Origin: Candidatus Sphingomonas phytovorans
Lineage (GTDB): Bacteria > Pseudomonadota > Alphaproteobacteria > Sphingomonadales > Sphingomonadaceae
Length of the DNA stretch: 64,000 nucleotides
Reading direction: 5' to 3'
Assembly: GCA_029202385.1 (NCBI GenBank)
Contig: CP119314.1
Span: 870,501 to 934,500, forward strand
Shown: piece by piece, positions 28,094 through 35,873 of the stretch
Layout: each line of letters starts with the position of its first letter
Position numbering within the stretch: the stretch's first letter is position 1
Position numbers and translations under genes: made by a program
Notes under the pieces: generated by a model
The model's input: only the letters and a program-made list of their open reading frames with translations
Told to the model about the DNA's origin: nothing
Database searches by the model: none

Positions 28094-29349
28094 ACCGCCT
28101 CCAGCGCCTGGGCGAGATCGGCGAGCAGATCGTCGACATGCTCGATGCCGACCGACAGGCGGAGCGAGGCGTCGGTGATGCCGCCGGCCGCCCGCTCATC
28201 GGGCGACAAGGCATAATGCGTCGTCGTCGCGGGGTGGGTGATCAGCGTTTCCGACCCGCCGAGGCTGACCGCGAAGCGCAGCAGTCGCAGCCGGTCCAGA
28301 AAACGAAACGCTTCGGGTTCCCCGCCCTTTACCGCGAAGGAAAAGGTCGAACCCGCCGCGCGGCATTGCCGGTCATAGACGGTGCGCGCGGGCGTGCCTG
28401 GCGCGAGGAAACCGAGATAGGTGATGCCGGCGATTTTCGGATGATCGCGCAGGAATTCGGCGACGATACGGGCATTGTCCATGGCGCGTTCGACGCGGAG
28501 ATGCACCGTTTCCATCGATCGCAGCATCAGCCAGCTGGTATAGGGATCGAGATGGCTGCCGAGCGTGGTACGCAGCAACCGCAGTGGCGCGATCAACGCC
28601 GCTTTGCCTGAAACACCGCCTGCAAGCAGGTCGCTATGGCCGCCGCAATATTTGGTGAGCGAGGTCATGCAAAGATCGGCGCCGAGCTCGATCGGCCGCT
28701 GCATCAAGGGTCCGAGCAGGGTGTTATCGACGACCACGATCGGTCGGGCTCCGGTGCGCGCGCCCACCGCATCGGCGACGGCCACGACCATCGCGATGTC
28801 GACGATAGCGGCGGTGGGATTGGCCGGGCTTTCGACCACGATCAGTTTCAGCGGCCCCTGATCAAGCGCTTCCTCGACTGCGGCTTCGACGCTCGTCCGG
28901 TCGCAACCATCGGTGAATTCGGCATGGCCAACGCCGAAGCCGGGCATCAGCCCGGTATAGAGCCCGTTGGTTCCGCCATAGATCGGCCGGCTGAACACGA
29001 CGCTGTCGCCGGGCCGCACATGGGCGAGGGCGATGGCGCTGTGGGTCGCCATGCCGCTGTTGAAGACTGCGGCTGCCTCCGCCCCGTCTAGCGCAGCAAG
29101 TCGTGCCTCGACCATATCGAGATTGGGGTGGCCGAGCCGCGAGTAAATATGGCCGCTGCCACCGACTTCGGGCCCGGTCCCGTCGAAATAGGCCTCGTGG
29201 ATATCCTTCGCCTGCCGCGCCGAGGCATAGGCGAAGGTCGAGGTCATGTAGATCGGGGGCTTGGCGGCGTTGGCGGCACCCGCCGGATCATAGCCGGCGC
29301 GGACCGCCAGCGTCTCGGGGCGCCAAGCGGGATCGTCGGCCGCGCTCAT
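28090..29349 (-). CDS. PLP-dependent gamma-lyase/synthase-family enzyme (cystathionine/methionine gamma-lyase-like)
   Basis: 419 residues of the Cys/Met-metabolism PLP fold. HIYSRLGHPNLDMVEARLAALDGAEAAAVFNSGMAT near 67-102, RPIYGGTNGLY at 121-131, VVDNTLLGPLMQRPIELGAD, and the PLP lysine in MTSLTKYCGGHSD (Lys233). C-terminal SLGGSETLITHPATTTH fits the family. Methionine gamma-lyases carry a cysteine after YG; here Gly126 takes that place, which is closer to cystathionine enzymes. It sits in the middle of N-demethylation genes, where such an enzyme is unexpected. With the divergent E1 gene it may deaminate a four-carbon amino acid to 2-oxobutyrate. The ATG at 29349 overlaps the Rieske stop (ATGA). 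Confidence 0.85.
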   Translation of the reverse strand: MSAADDPAWRPETLAVRAGYDPAGAANAAKPPIYMTSTFAYASARQAKDIHEAYFDGTGPEVGGSGHIYSRLGHPNLDMVEARLAALDGAEAAAVFNSGMATHSAIALAHVRPGDSVVFSRPIYGGTNGLYTGLMPGFGVGHAEFTDGCDRTSVEAAVEEALDQGPLKLIVVESPANPTAAIVDIAMVVAVADAVGARTGARPIVVVDNTLLGPLMQRPIELGADLCMTSLTKYCGGHSDLLAGGVSGKAALIAPLRLLRTTLGSHLDPYTSWLMLRSMETVHLRVERAMDNARIVAEFLRDHPKIAGITYLGFLAPGTPARTVYDRQCRAAGSTFSFAVKGGEPEAFRFLDRLRLLRFAVSLGGSETLITHPATTTHYALSPDERAAGGITDASLRLSVGIEHVDDLLADLAQALEAV

Positions 29350-30575
29350 GCCGCAGCGCGATCGAGATAGTCGGCAGCCTTGGCGCAATACCAGTCGACG
29401 AAGCGAAGTGTCAGCGATTCCGCGTCGGGGCTGTACGGGCCGGGCGTATAGCCGGGCGAGTTGACGCCGAGCTGGTTGTTCTCGGCGAATTCCTTGTCCT
29501 GCAGATTCGTGCGGGTCCATAGGTCGGTCAGCGTCTCGACGTCATAATCGACACCCTCGACCGCGTCCTCATGCACCAGCCATCTGGAAACGACATGAGT
29601 CTCGGTCGGCGAGACCGGGATCGCGGTGAAGGCGAAAGTATATTCGCTGGTCGAGTGGCAGAAATTATTGGGTTCGACCGCCCAGCGCAGCGAGCCGGTA
29701 TCCCCGCCGCCTGCCTCGCACATCAGCTTCCTGACGTTGAACTGGCCGTCGGTGGTCATCGCGACGGTACCGGGGTTGAGCGGGAAGCGCACCGCCTGCC
29801 ACCAGTCCTCGCCGACCGGGCCCATTGGCAGTCCGATCTCGGCCATGCGGCGACCAAAGGCGAGCGCTGGTTCGTCCTCAAGGTCGAAATAGGCCGAGGC
29901 ATTCACCGGGAAGGTCAGCGACAATTCCGGATGGCCCGTCGCGCAATGATAGCATTCGCGGCCATTCTCCATCACCAGCTTCCAGTTCGCATATTCGACC
30001 AGGGTCGATTGATAGGCGAGCTTCGCATGCTGCAGATTGTGTGGCGCGAGCAGCGGAGTCAGGTCGCGCCGCATCGTTTCGATATCGGGCGGCGTCTCAG
30101 CGAGGCAGATGAAGATCGCGCCGGCGACCCGTTCGAGGTGAACCTGCTTCAGGCCGTGGTCGCTCTTCTGGAAATTCTCGGGCATGCGGCCTGCCGCGAG
30201 CAGGCGGCCGTCGAGGCCATAGGTCCAGCGATGATAGGGGCAGGTCAGGCGCGCGGTGTTGCCCTGTCCGGGCTTGCACAGGATCGAGCCGCGATGGCGG
30301 CAGCTATTGTGAAAGGCGCGCAATTCGCCGTCGCGGCCGTGCAGGATGATGACCGGCCAGCGCCCGACCATGAAGGACAGATAGTCGCCGGGCTGCCTGA
30401 TCTCAGCCTCGAAGCCGGCGAACAGCCATGATTTCCCGAAGATCGCGGCGAGATCGAATTCGAACGCCGCGGCGCCGGTATAGAATGCCTGTGGGAGCGA
30501 ATGGCCCGCCGGGCGCGCGCGCAGCAGCGCTGAAATATCCCCCAGGTCCAAAGCAAAATCTCCAACTTGCCCCAT
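29346..30575 (-). CDS. Rieske [2Fe-2S] oxygenase alpha subunit, GbcA-like (betaine demethylase type)
   Basis: 409 residues from the ATG at 30575 (TTG at 30551 with GGAG upstream, and ATG at 30632, are alternatives). Rieske cluster: Cys92-x-His94 (SCRHRGS) and Cys112-P-Y-His115 (CPYHRWTYGLDG). Mononuclear iron: ENGRECYHCATGHPE with His210 and His215, and a later acidic ligand near EGVDYDVETL. The pattern, including HSLPQAFYTG and the VHRDAVEGVDYD-like stretch, resembles GbcA, which removes a methyl group from glycine betaine as formaldehyde. A quaternary amine substrate is inferred. The matching reductase (GbcB) is not in the window. First gene of the run, divergent from LysR. Confidence 0.86.
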   Translation of the reverse strand: MGQVGDFALDLGDISALLRARPAGHSLPQAFYTGAAAFEFDLAAIFGKSWLFAGFEAEIRQPGDYLSFMVGRWPVIILHGRDGELRAFHNSCRHRGSILCKPGQGNTARLTCPYHRWTYGLDGRLLAAGRMPENFQKSDHGLKQVHLERVAGAIFICLAETPPDIETMRRDLTPLLAPHNLQHAKLAYQSTLVEYANWKLVMENGRECYHCATGHPELSLTFPVNASAYFDLEDEPALAFGRRMAEIGLPMGPVGEDWWQAVRFPLNPGTVAMTTDGQFNVRKLMCEAGGGDTGSLRWAVEPNNFCHSTSEYTFAFTAIPVSPTETHVVSRWLVHEDAVEGVDYDVETLTDLWTRTNLQDKEFAENNQLGVNSPGYTPGPYSPDAESLTLRFVDWYCAKAADYLDRAAA

Positions 30576-30663
30576 GGGATGAGTGGCATGACCCGATGGC
30601 CAAGCTGAAATCGCATTTGCGCATGGTGGCATGCCAAAAGCTGCAAGCGACGGAAGCGCGGGC

Positions 30664-30681
30664 CTGATGCCGTTGCATCAG
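30664..30681. promoter_or_regulatory. Candidate LysR operator between the Rieske gene and lysR
   Basis: CTGATGC-CGTT-GCATCAG is a perfect seven-base inverted repeat with a four-base spacer in the divergent intergenic region, 32 bp from the TTG and 60 bp from the ATA that may start lysR. LysR-type regulators typically bind such interrupted dyads near their own promoter. Two direct GTGGCATG repeats (30583-30590 and 30626-30633, 43 bp apart) lie nearby and could be further contacts. Confidence 0.45.
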
Positions 30682-30695
30682 CTCAAAAAACGCGC

Positions 30696-31676
30696 TTGGT
30701 ATCGAAAAAGGGCATAGCCACTGCACACGGGGAGATAGCCATAGCACGCACATCAACGGTCAATCGGCGCTGGCTCCCCCTGAACGCCTTGCGGGCGTTC
30801 GACGCCGTCGGTCAGCGACTGAGTTTCACGGCCGGCGCACAGGCGCTGAACGTCTCGCAAAGTGCCGTCAGTCGTCACGTCATCAGCCTTGAGGAACTGC
30901 TCGGGCACAAGCTGTTCGACCGGTCCGGTCAGACCCTGGTGCTGACTGCCGCAGGCAAGGCGCTGCTGCCCGAAGTCAGCAAGTCCTTCGACCGGCTGGA
31001 GCAGACGATGAACGCGATCTGCGCCAATCCGAATGCGAGCCGCCCGATCCGAATCCATATCCCGCCGTCGCTGCTGCATCAGGTGGTGATGCCGATGATC
31101 CAGGCATTCCATGCCGAGCATCCGGACATTCGCATCGACATTTCAAGCTCGGGCGTCACCGGCCTGCCGAGCAACGAGACCGACATGGCGATCGTGTTCG
31201 ACCGGCCTAATATCGACGACCGGGTCACCGACCTGTTGTGGATGGTCCGCGTCGCGCCCGTCTGCTCGCCGCAAACCGCTGCCGCTCATGCGGGCAAGCC
31301 GCTGGCGCAGTTCCTCGCCGACAACGACTTGCTTCACGTCAAGCTGGACGGCGAACCGCGCGGCCTGCTCTGGAGCATCTTCGCGCGTCAGTGCCGGATC
31401 GACCTCGACGTCGATCGCGGCCTTGCCTTCGATACGGCTCTCCTCGCGGTCGGCTATGCGATGAACGGCGGGGTCGCGCTGACCGATATCGACATGTTCG
31501 CGCCGGAGATTGCCGCCGGACGGCTGGTCGTCCCCCATGATTGCGTGATCGACGATGGTTTCGGCTATTATCTGAAGCTTCGCCCGGAAGACCTGGCCGA
31601 TCCGACGATCAGCCTGGTACGAAGCTGGCTGATCGCGCGGTTCGCGGCGCGCCAGGCGGATCAGGCGGCGGCATGA
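30696..31676 (+). CDS. LysR-type transcriptional regulator, GcvA-like
   Basis: 326 residues from the first usable start, a TTG at 30696. The DNA-binding part reads WLPLNALRAFDAVGQRLSFTAGAQALNVSQSAVSRHVISLEELLG, the GcvA-subfamily helix-turn-helix, followed by a type 2 periplasmic-binding-like effector domain. The better ribosome site (GGGGAG at 30729-30734) lies six bases before an ATA at 30741, giving IARTSTVNRRWLPLNALRAF, so the native start codon may be ATA or a mutated ATG. It diverges from the Rieske gene and precedes the E1 gene, so it probably controls both. Glycine-system GcvA relatives sense glycine-type metabolites; the effector here is unknown. Confidence 0.88.
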   Translation: MVSKKGIATAHGEIAIARTSTVNRRWLPLNALRAFDAVGQRLSFTAGAQALNVSQSAVSRHVISLEELLGHKLFDRSGQTLVLTAAGKALLPEVSKSFDRLEQTMNAICANPNASRPIRIHIPPSLLHQVVMPMIQAFHAEHPDIRIDISSSGVTGLPSNETDMAIVFDRPNIDDRVTDLLWMVRVAPVCSPQTAAAHAGKPLAQFLADNDLLHVKLDGEPRGLLWSIFARQCRIDLDVDRGLAFDTALLAVGYAMNGGVALTDIDMFAPEIAAGRLVVPHDCVIDDGFGYYLKLRPEDLADPTISLVRSWLIARFAARQADQAAA

Positions 31677-31746
31677 TGACCTGGGGTTTTTGCCCCATGA
31701 CAAGATTGGCATCGCACGCGGCCGGGGATCGGCTATTCGGGGTTTC

Positions 31747-34113
31747 ATGGACATGACCACGATTCCCCCAGAACGCCGGGCCGATCCGGCCACCATCGCC
31801 GTGCTCGAGACGATCGAAACCAGGCTGCGCTGGCTGTCGTCCTGGACGATCCACAACGCCAATCACCTGCGGGAGAGTCGCGACGGGCTGAAGGTCGGCG
31901 GGCACCAGGCGAGCTGCGCCTCGATCACCGCGATCATGACCGCCCTCTATTTCGGCGCGCTCAGGCCGCAGGACAAGGTGGCGGTGAAGCCGCATGCCGG
32001 CCCGGTGCTCCACGCGATCCACTATCTGCTTGGCCAGCAAAGCCTGGATGCGCTGCAGCGCTATCGCGGCATGGGTGGTGCGCAGAGCTATCCCAGCCGA
32101 ACCAAGGATACGATCCCGGTCGATTTCTCGACCGGATCGGTCGGTCTTGGTGTCGCGATCACTGCCTTTGCCAGCCTGATCCAGGATTATCTGGTCGCGC
32201 ACGGCGAGATGGCCGAGGCGGATACGGGTCGGATGATCGCGCTGATGGGCGACGCGGAGCTCGACGAGGGCAATATCTATGAATGCCTGATCGAGGCGTA
32301 CAAGCACGATATCCGCAATTGCTGGTGGATCGTCGACTACAACCGCCAGTCACTCGACAGCACCACGGCTGACCGCATGTTCCGCCGCTTCGACGATATC
32401 TTCGAAACCTGCGGCTGGCGGGTCGAGACGCTGAAGCACGGCAAGACACAGCGCGAGGTATTCGCGCGGCCCGGCGGCGGGGCGATCGCCGACTGGATCG
32501 ACGCCTGCCCCAATGCCGAGTTTGCGGTGCTCACCTATCAGGGCGGCCCGGCCTGGCGCGAGCGCCTGCTGGCTGACCTGGGTGCTGACGGCGCGGCGCG
32601 GGCGCTGATCGAGGCGCATGACGATGCAGCGCTGGCTGCCCTGATGACCAATCTCGGCGGGCATTGCATCGAGACGCTGCTCGATGCCTTTGCACGCTGC
32701 GACGACGATCGGCCGACGCTGTTCATTGCCTATACCGTGAAGGGCTATGGCCTGCCTTTTGCCGGGCACAAGGATAATCATGCCGGATTGATGAACCCGA
32801 CCCAGATCGAGGGGCTGCGCAGCGATCTCGGTATCGCGCCGGGCGAGGAATGGGCGCCCTATGGCGGCCTTGGCGACAATGCCGCCGCTGCGGTGCGCTC
32901 CTTCGTCGAGGCGAGTGCGCTGGCGCAGCCGCGCGGTGTCGCTGCCGCGGCACCCGTCGCGGTGCCGGCCGTGCTGCCGGTCCCGGACGGCGCCGAACTG
33001 TCGACCCAGGCGGCGTTCGGCCGGATCCTGCTCGATCTCGCCAAGTCCGGGCACCCGCTTGCCGATCGCATCGTCACCACGTCGCCCGACGTCACCGTCT
33101 CCACCAATCTCGGCGCGTTCGTGAACCAGCGCGGGCTGTTCCGCCGCCAGGAACTCAAGGACGTCTTTTCCGCCGCACGAATTCCGTCTGCGCAGAAATG
33201 GGCCGGGCACGGCGCGGGGCAGCATATCGAACTCGGCATCGCCGAGAACAACCTGTTCCTGATGCTCGCGGCGCTCGGCCTGTCTGCGCCGCTGTTCGGC
33301 ACCCGGCTGATCCCCATCGGCACGGTCTATGATCCGTTCATCGCCCGCGGGCTCGATGCGCTCAACTATGCCTGTTACCAGGATGCGCGCTTCCTGCTGG
33401 TCGCGACGCCATCGGGGCTGACGCTCGGGCCTGAGGGTGGCGCCCACCAGTCGATCAATTCGCCGCTGATCGGCATCGGCCAGCCCGGCCTCACCTATTT
33501 CGAGCCGGCCTTTGTCGACGAGCTCGCCCTCATCATGGGCTGGTCGTTCGAACATCTCCAGGCAGCGGAGGGAGGGTCGGTATATCTGCGCCTGACGACG
33601 CGGGTGATCGATCAGATCGAGCGCACCGATGACGGCTGGCAGCAGGACGCGCTGAAGGGCGGTTACTGGTTGAAGCGGCCCGGCGGCGACCGGGATGCCG
33701 CCATCGTGTTCACCGGCGCCGTCGCCCCGGAGGTTCTCGAGGCCTATAAGGAACTGGCTGACGACCTCCCCGGGCTGGGTCTTTTGATGGCGACCTCGCC
33801 CGACCTGCTCCACCGGGGTTGGTCGGCACAACGCGCAAGCCGATGGACGGGGAAAGGGGGAGGCGCCTCTCACGTCGAAACCCTGCTTGACGACCTCGCG
33901 CCCGGAGCCGGGCTGGTAACGATCATCGATGGATCGCCGTCGACGCTCTCATGGCTTGGCAGTGTCAGGGGAATGCGCGTGAGCCCGCTCGGAACCGACA
34001 GCTTTGGCCAGACGGGGGACCTGCCAGACCTGTACCATCGCTACAGGCTCGATACCGATGCCATCATCGATTCCGTCGCGAATATCTTCCTGGATACCGC
34101 GAACGGCAAATAG
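31747..34113 (+). CDS. Homodimeric 2-oxoacid dehydrogenase E1 (AceE/MdeB-like, TPP-dependent)
   Basis: 788 residues, transketolase fold. The TPP site reads MGDAELDEGNIYECLIEAYKHDIRNCWWIVDYNRQSLD near residue 170-210, of the GD...NCxxxVDxN type. Substrate-side GHKDNHAGLMN and AENNLFLMLAALGLS with the C-terminal GTDSFGQTG follow. Length and blocks fit the homodimeric E1 group that includes pyruvate dehydrogenase AceE and the 2-oxobutyrate-type MdeB known beside methionine gamma-lyase. No E2 or E3 gene is in the window, so it must share them. It follows lysR by 70 bp. Function as 2-oxobutyrate dehydrogenase is inferred from the nearby PLP gamma-lyase-family gene. Confidence 0.8.
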   Translation: MDMTTIPPERRADPATIAVLETIETRLRWLSSWTIHNANHLRESRDGLKVGGHQASCASITAIMTALYFGALRPQDKVAVKPHAGPVLHAIHYLLGQQSLDALQRYRGMGGAQSYPSRTKDTIPVDFSTGSVGLGVAITAFASLIQDYLVAHGEMAEADTGRMIALMGDAELDEGNIYECLIEAYKHDIRNCWWIVDYNRQSLDSTTADRMFRRFDDIFETCGWRVETLKHGKTQREVFARPGGGAIADWIDACPNAEFAVLTYQGGPAWRERLLADLGADGAARALIEAHDDAALAALMTNLGGHCIETLLDAFARCDDDRPTLFIAYTVKGYGLPFAGHKDNHAGLMNPTQIEGLRSDLGIAPGEEWAPYGGLGDNAAAAVRSFVEASALAQPRGVAAAAPVAVPAVLPVPDGAELSTQAAFGRILLDLAKSGHPLADRIVTTSPDVTVSTNLGAFVNQRGLFRRQELKDVFSAARIPSAQKWAGHGAGQHIELGIAENNLFLMLAALGLSAPLFGTRLIPIGTVYDPFIARGLDALNYACYQDARFLLVATPSGLTLGPEGGAHQSINSPLIGIGQPGLTYFEPAFVDELALIMGWSFEHLQAAEGGSVYLRLTTRVIDQIERTDDGWQQDALKGGYWLKRPGGDRDAAIVFTGAVAPEVLEAYKELADDLPGLGLLMATSPDLLHRGWSAQRASRWTGKGGGASHVETLLDDLAPGAGLVTIIDGSPSTLSWLGSVRGMRVSPLGTDSFGQTGDLPDLYHRYRLDTDAIIDSVANIFLDTANGK

Positions 34114-34115
34114 GG

Positions 34116-34131
34116 GACCGGTCAGCCGGTC
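34116..34131 (+). other. Stem-loop directly after the E1 gene
   Basis: GACCGG-TCAG-CCGGTC, a perfect six-base stem with a four-base loop, starts two bases after the E1 stop. Only TTCCT follows instead of a T run, so it could be a weak terminator or an mRNA 3' stabiliser. Confidence 0.4.
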
Positions 34132-34226
34132 TTCCTGCCGGGCATCGACATTTGCGCGCGCTGGGCGCAGCCTATCTTTCCCGGGAGAGCAATGGCTCGC
34201 CCTGACCTTGGGAAGGATCGGAGATC

Positions 34227-34592
34227 ATGGCAAAATCGCCAGGCAAAGTGGCCGCCAAGCCGGCCGGGAAGACAGCAACAGCCGCACCAAAAGCCGCGCT
34301 GCCAAAAACGCCCAGAAAGGCAGTGTCGGCGAAGATCGCGACCATCGCGCCGGCGCCCAAAAATACCGGCAAGACGGCGAAACCCGCCAAGACCGCGGCG
34401 CTCAAGCCAAAGGCAGCGGCCAAAGCCGCGCTCAAGGAAACCTCCTCCCGGATTTCGCAGCTCGCCTCGGATATCCTGACCGACCGTATCGTGCCGACCA
34501 TCGAGCAGATCAAGGCGATCGCCGCGTCAGCGCTCGGTCAGGACGAGACCAAGGGCGGGAAAGGAAAGGGCAAGGGCAAGAAGAAAAAATAA
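34227..34592 (+). CDS. Lysine/alanine/proline-rich basic protein, histone H1-like
   Basis: 121 residues, about a quarter lysine. The first ~70 residues are an AAKPAGK/KTAKPAKTAA-type tail like eukaryotic H1. A central helix (SSRISQLASDILTDRIVPTIEQIKAIAASAL) might be amphipathic, and the end is GKGKGKGKKKK. The composition suggests DNA or RNA binding, or binding to a polyanion; H1-like Lys/Ala tails occur in many alphaproteobacteria. It stands alone between convergent blocks. GGAG (GGATCGGAGATC) precedes the ATG. The function is not established. Confidence 0.72.
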   Translation: MAKSPGKVAAKPAGKTATAAPKAALPKTPRKAVSAKIATIAPAPKNTGKTAKPAKTAALKPKAAAKAALKETSSRISQLASDILTDRIVPTIEQIKAIAASALGQDETKGGKGKGKGKKKK

Positions 34593-34721
34593 GAGCCGGT
34601 TGGCACCGCGTCAGTTCTGCGCCATCGGAGCGTACGCCGGTCAGGGGCAGGTGAAACGGCCGGCTCCGCCTCAGGCCACGTTGTCGCGATGACGGTAGGC
34701 ATCACGGGTCAGTGATTCCGG

Positions 34722-35873
34722 TCATCGGGCCGGTTGCCCGCGTTTCGCCTCCCAGGCAGCGACGCGTTCCGCGGTGTTGTGCCTGATCGCGGCATAGAAG
34801 ATGCCGTAGTCACCAAGATGATAGCTGCCGTAGAGGAGGCTCAGGGCGTCGTGAAAGCCGCTTGGCGCTGACCATGGAATATCGACCTTGAGCAGACTTT
34901 CGTCACACACTGCGCCGGTAAGATGGGGCGTGAGGGCAGGCAGGGTCCTGCCCGGTTCGTCAGCTCGTCCTTTGGGAAAGGGCAGGCTGCCGGGGTTGGC
35001 CGCGGCGGGCGCCACGCCCTCGCGGCGCCAGGTCAGGGGGTTCACGCAGATCGCGGGCGGCTGGTCTGAGCTCTTTTCGCCGCCGCGCCACCAATATGTC
35101 TTGTCGCGAACCAGTTGGAAGGCTCCGGTGCGCCCTGTCTGACTGGTGTTCCATGAAAGGATGCAGCCGGTTTCGCGGGCGCCGTCGCACACCGGCAGGC
35201 CGATCGTGCCGAAGTCAGCGGGTGCATAGGCCCCGATCACATAGGCCGCGACAAGCCGCGCCTGAAGCGGCGTGCCGAGTATCTCGGCCTGGAGCAGCTT
35301 GACCGCATGCATCGCCCCCTGGCTGTGCGCGGCGATCAGGAACGGGCGACCGTTATTTTCATGGGCGATATAATAGCGAAAGGCGCGCGCGACATCGGCA
35401 TAGGCCAGCGCTACCGCCGGCCGGCTATTGTCAAGCGCGCGTAGTGATGCCTGACGGTAATGCGGCGCAAAGATACGGCAACAGCCGTTGAACGCGCTCG
35501 CCTGGCCAAGCAGGACGGCGGGGTCGAACTCGGACGGCTTGTTGTAAGCGACATTCCAAACATCGCTCTGTTGATAGGTCGTCGGGTGGATGAAGAAGAC
35601 GTCGGCCGGCGCATTGGCCTCGTCGATCGCCGCCATGCCTGGCGGCGTCGAGCGCTCAAGTCCGTTGCGCCCGGGATAGGCCAGCCACGCATCGGCCTGG
35701 GCATAGTCCGGCTCGGGCGGTACATGAGCAGCATCGAAAGGTCGGGACGGTGACCCGAAGGTCGCGATGACGGTCGCGACCGGGCCCAGGCCAAACACGC
35801 CGAGCAGGACGATGGCGCCGCACCCGGCCAGGGTGAACAGCGGCGCCGCCTTCAATATCCTCGATCGGAACAC
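34722..35873 (-). CDS. DUF3089 alpha/beta-hydrolase 2, coupled to TonB receptor 2
   Basis: 383 residues. N-terminus MFRSRILKAAPLFTLAGC has a perfect lipobox (LAGC) yet a long hydrophobic stretch, so it is either a lipoprotein or membrane-anchored. DUF3089 marks: AWLAYPGRNG, DVFFIHPTTYQQSDVWN, CRIFAPHYRQASLRAL, nucleophile IAAHSQGAMHAVKLL, and CDGARETGCILSWN. The GTG start follows the receptor TAG directly (TAGGTG), so the two genes are translationally coupled. That arrangement implies the hydrolase acts on what the receptor imports. It resembles paralogue 1 but is quite divergent in the first ~100 residues. Confidence 0.86.
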   Translation of the reverse strand: MFRSRILKAAPLFTLAGCGAIVLLGVFGLGPVATVIATFGSPSRPFDAAHVPPEPDYAQADAWLAYPGRNGLERSTPPGMAAIDEANAPADVFFIHPTTYQQSDVWNVAYNKPSEFDPAVLLGQASAFNGCCRIFAPHYRQASLRALDNSRPAVALAYADVARAFRYYIAHENNGRPFLIAAHSQGAMHAVKLLQAEILGTPLQARLVAAYVIGAYAPADFGTIGLPVCDGARETGCILSWNTSQTGRTGAFQLVRDKTYWWRGGEKSSDQPPAICVNPLTWRREGVAPAAANPGSLPFPKGRADEPGRTLPALTPHLTGAVCDESLLKVDIPWSAPSGFHDALSLLYGSYHLGDYGIFYAAIRHNTAERVAAWEAKRGQPAR

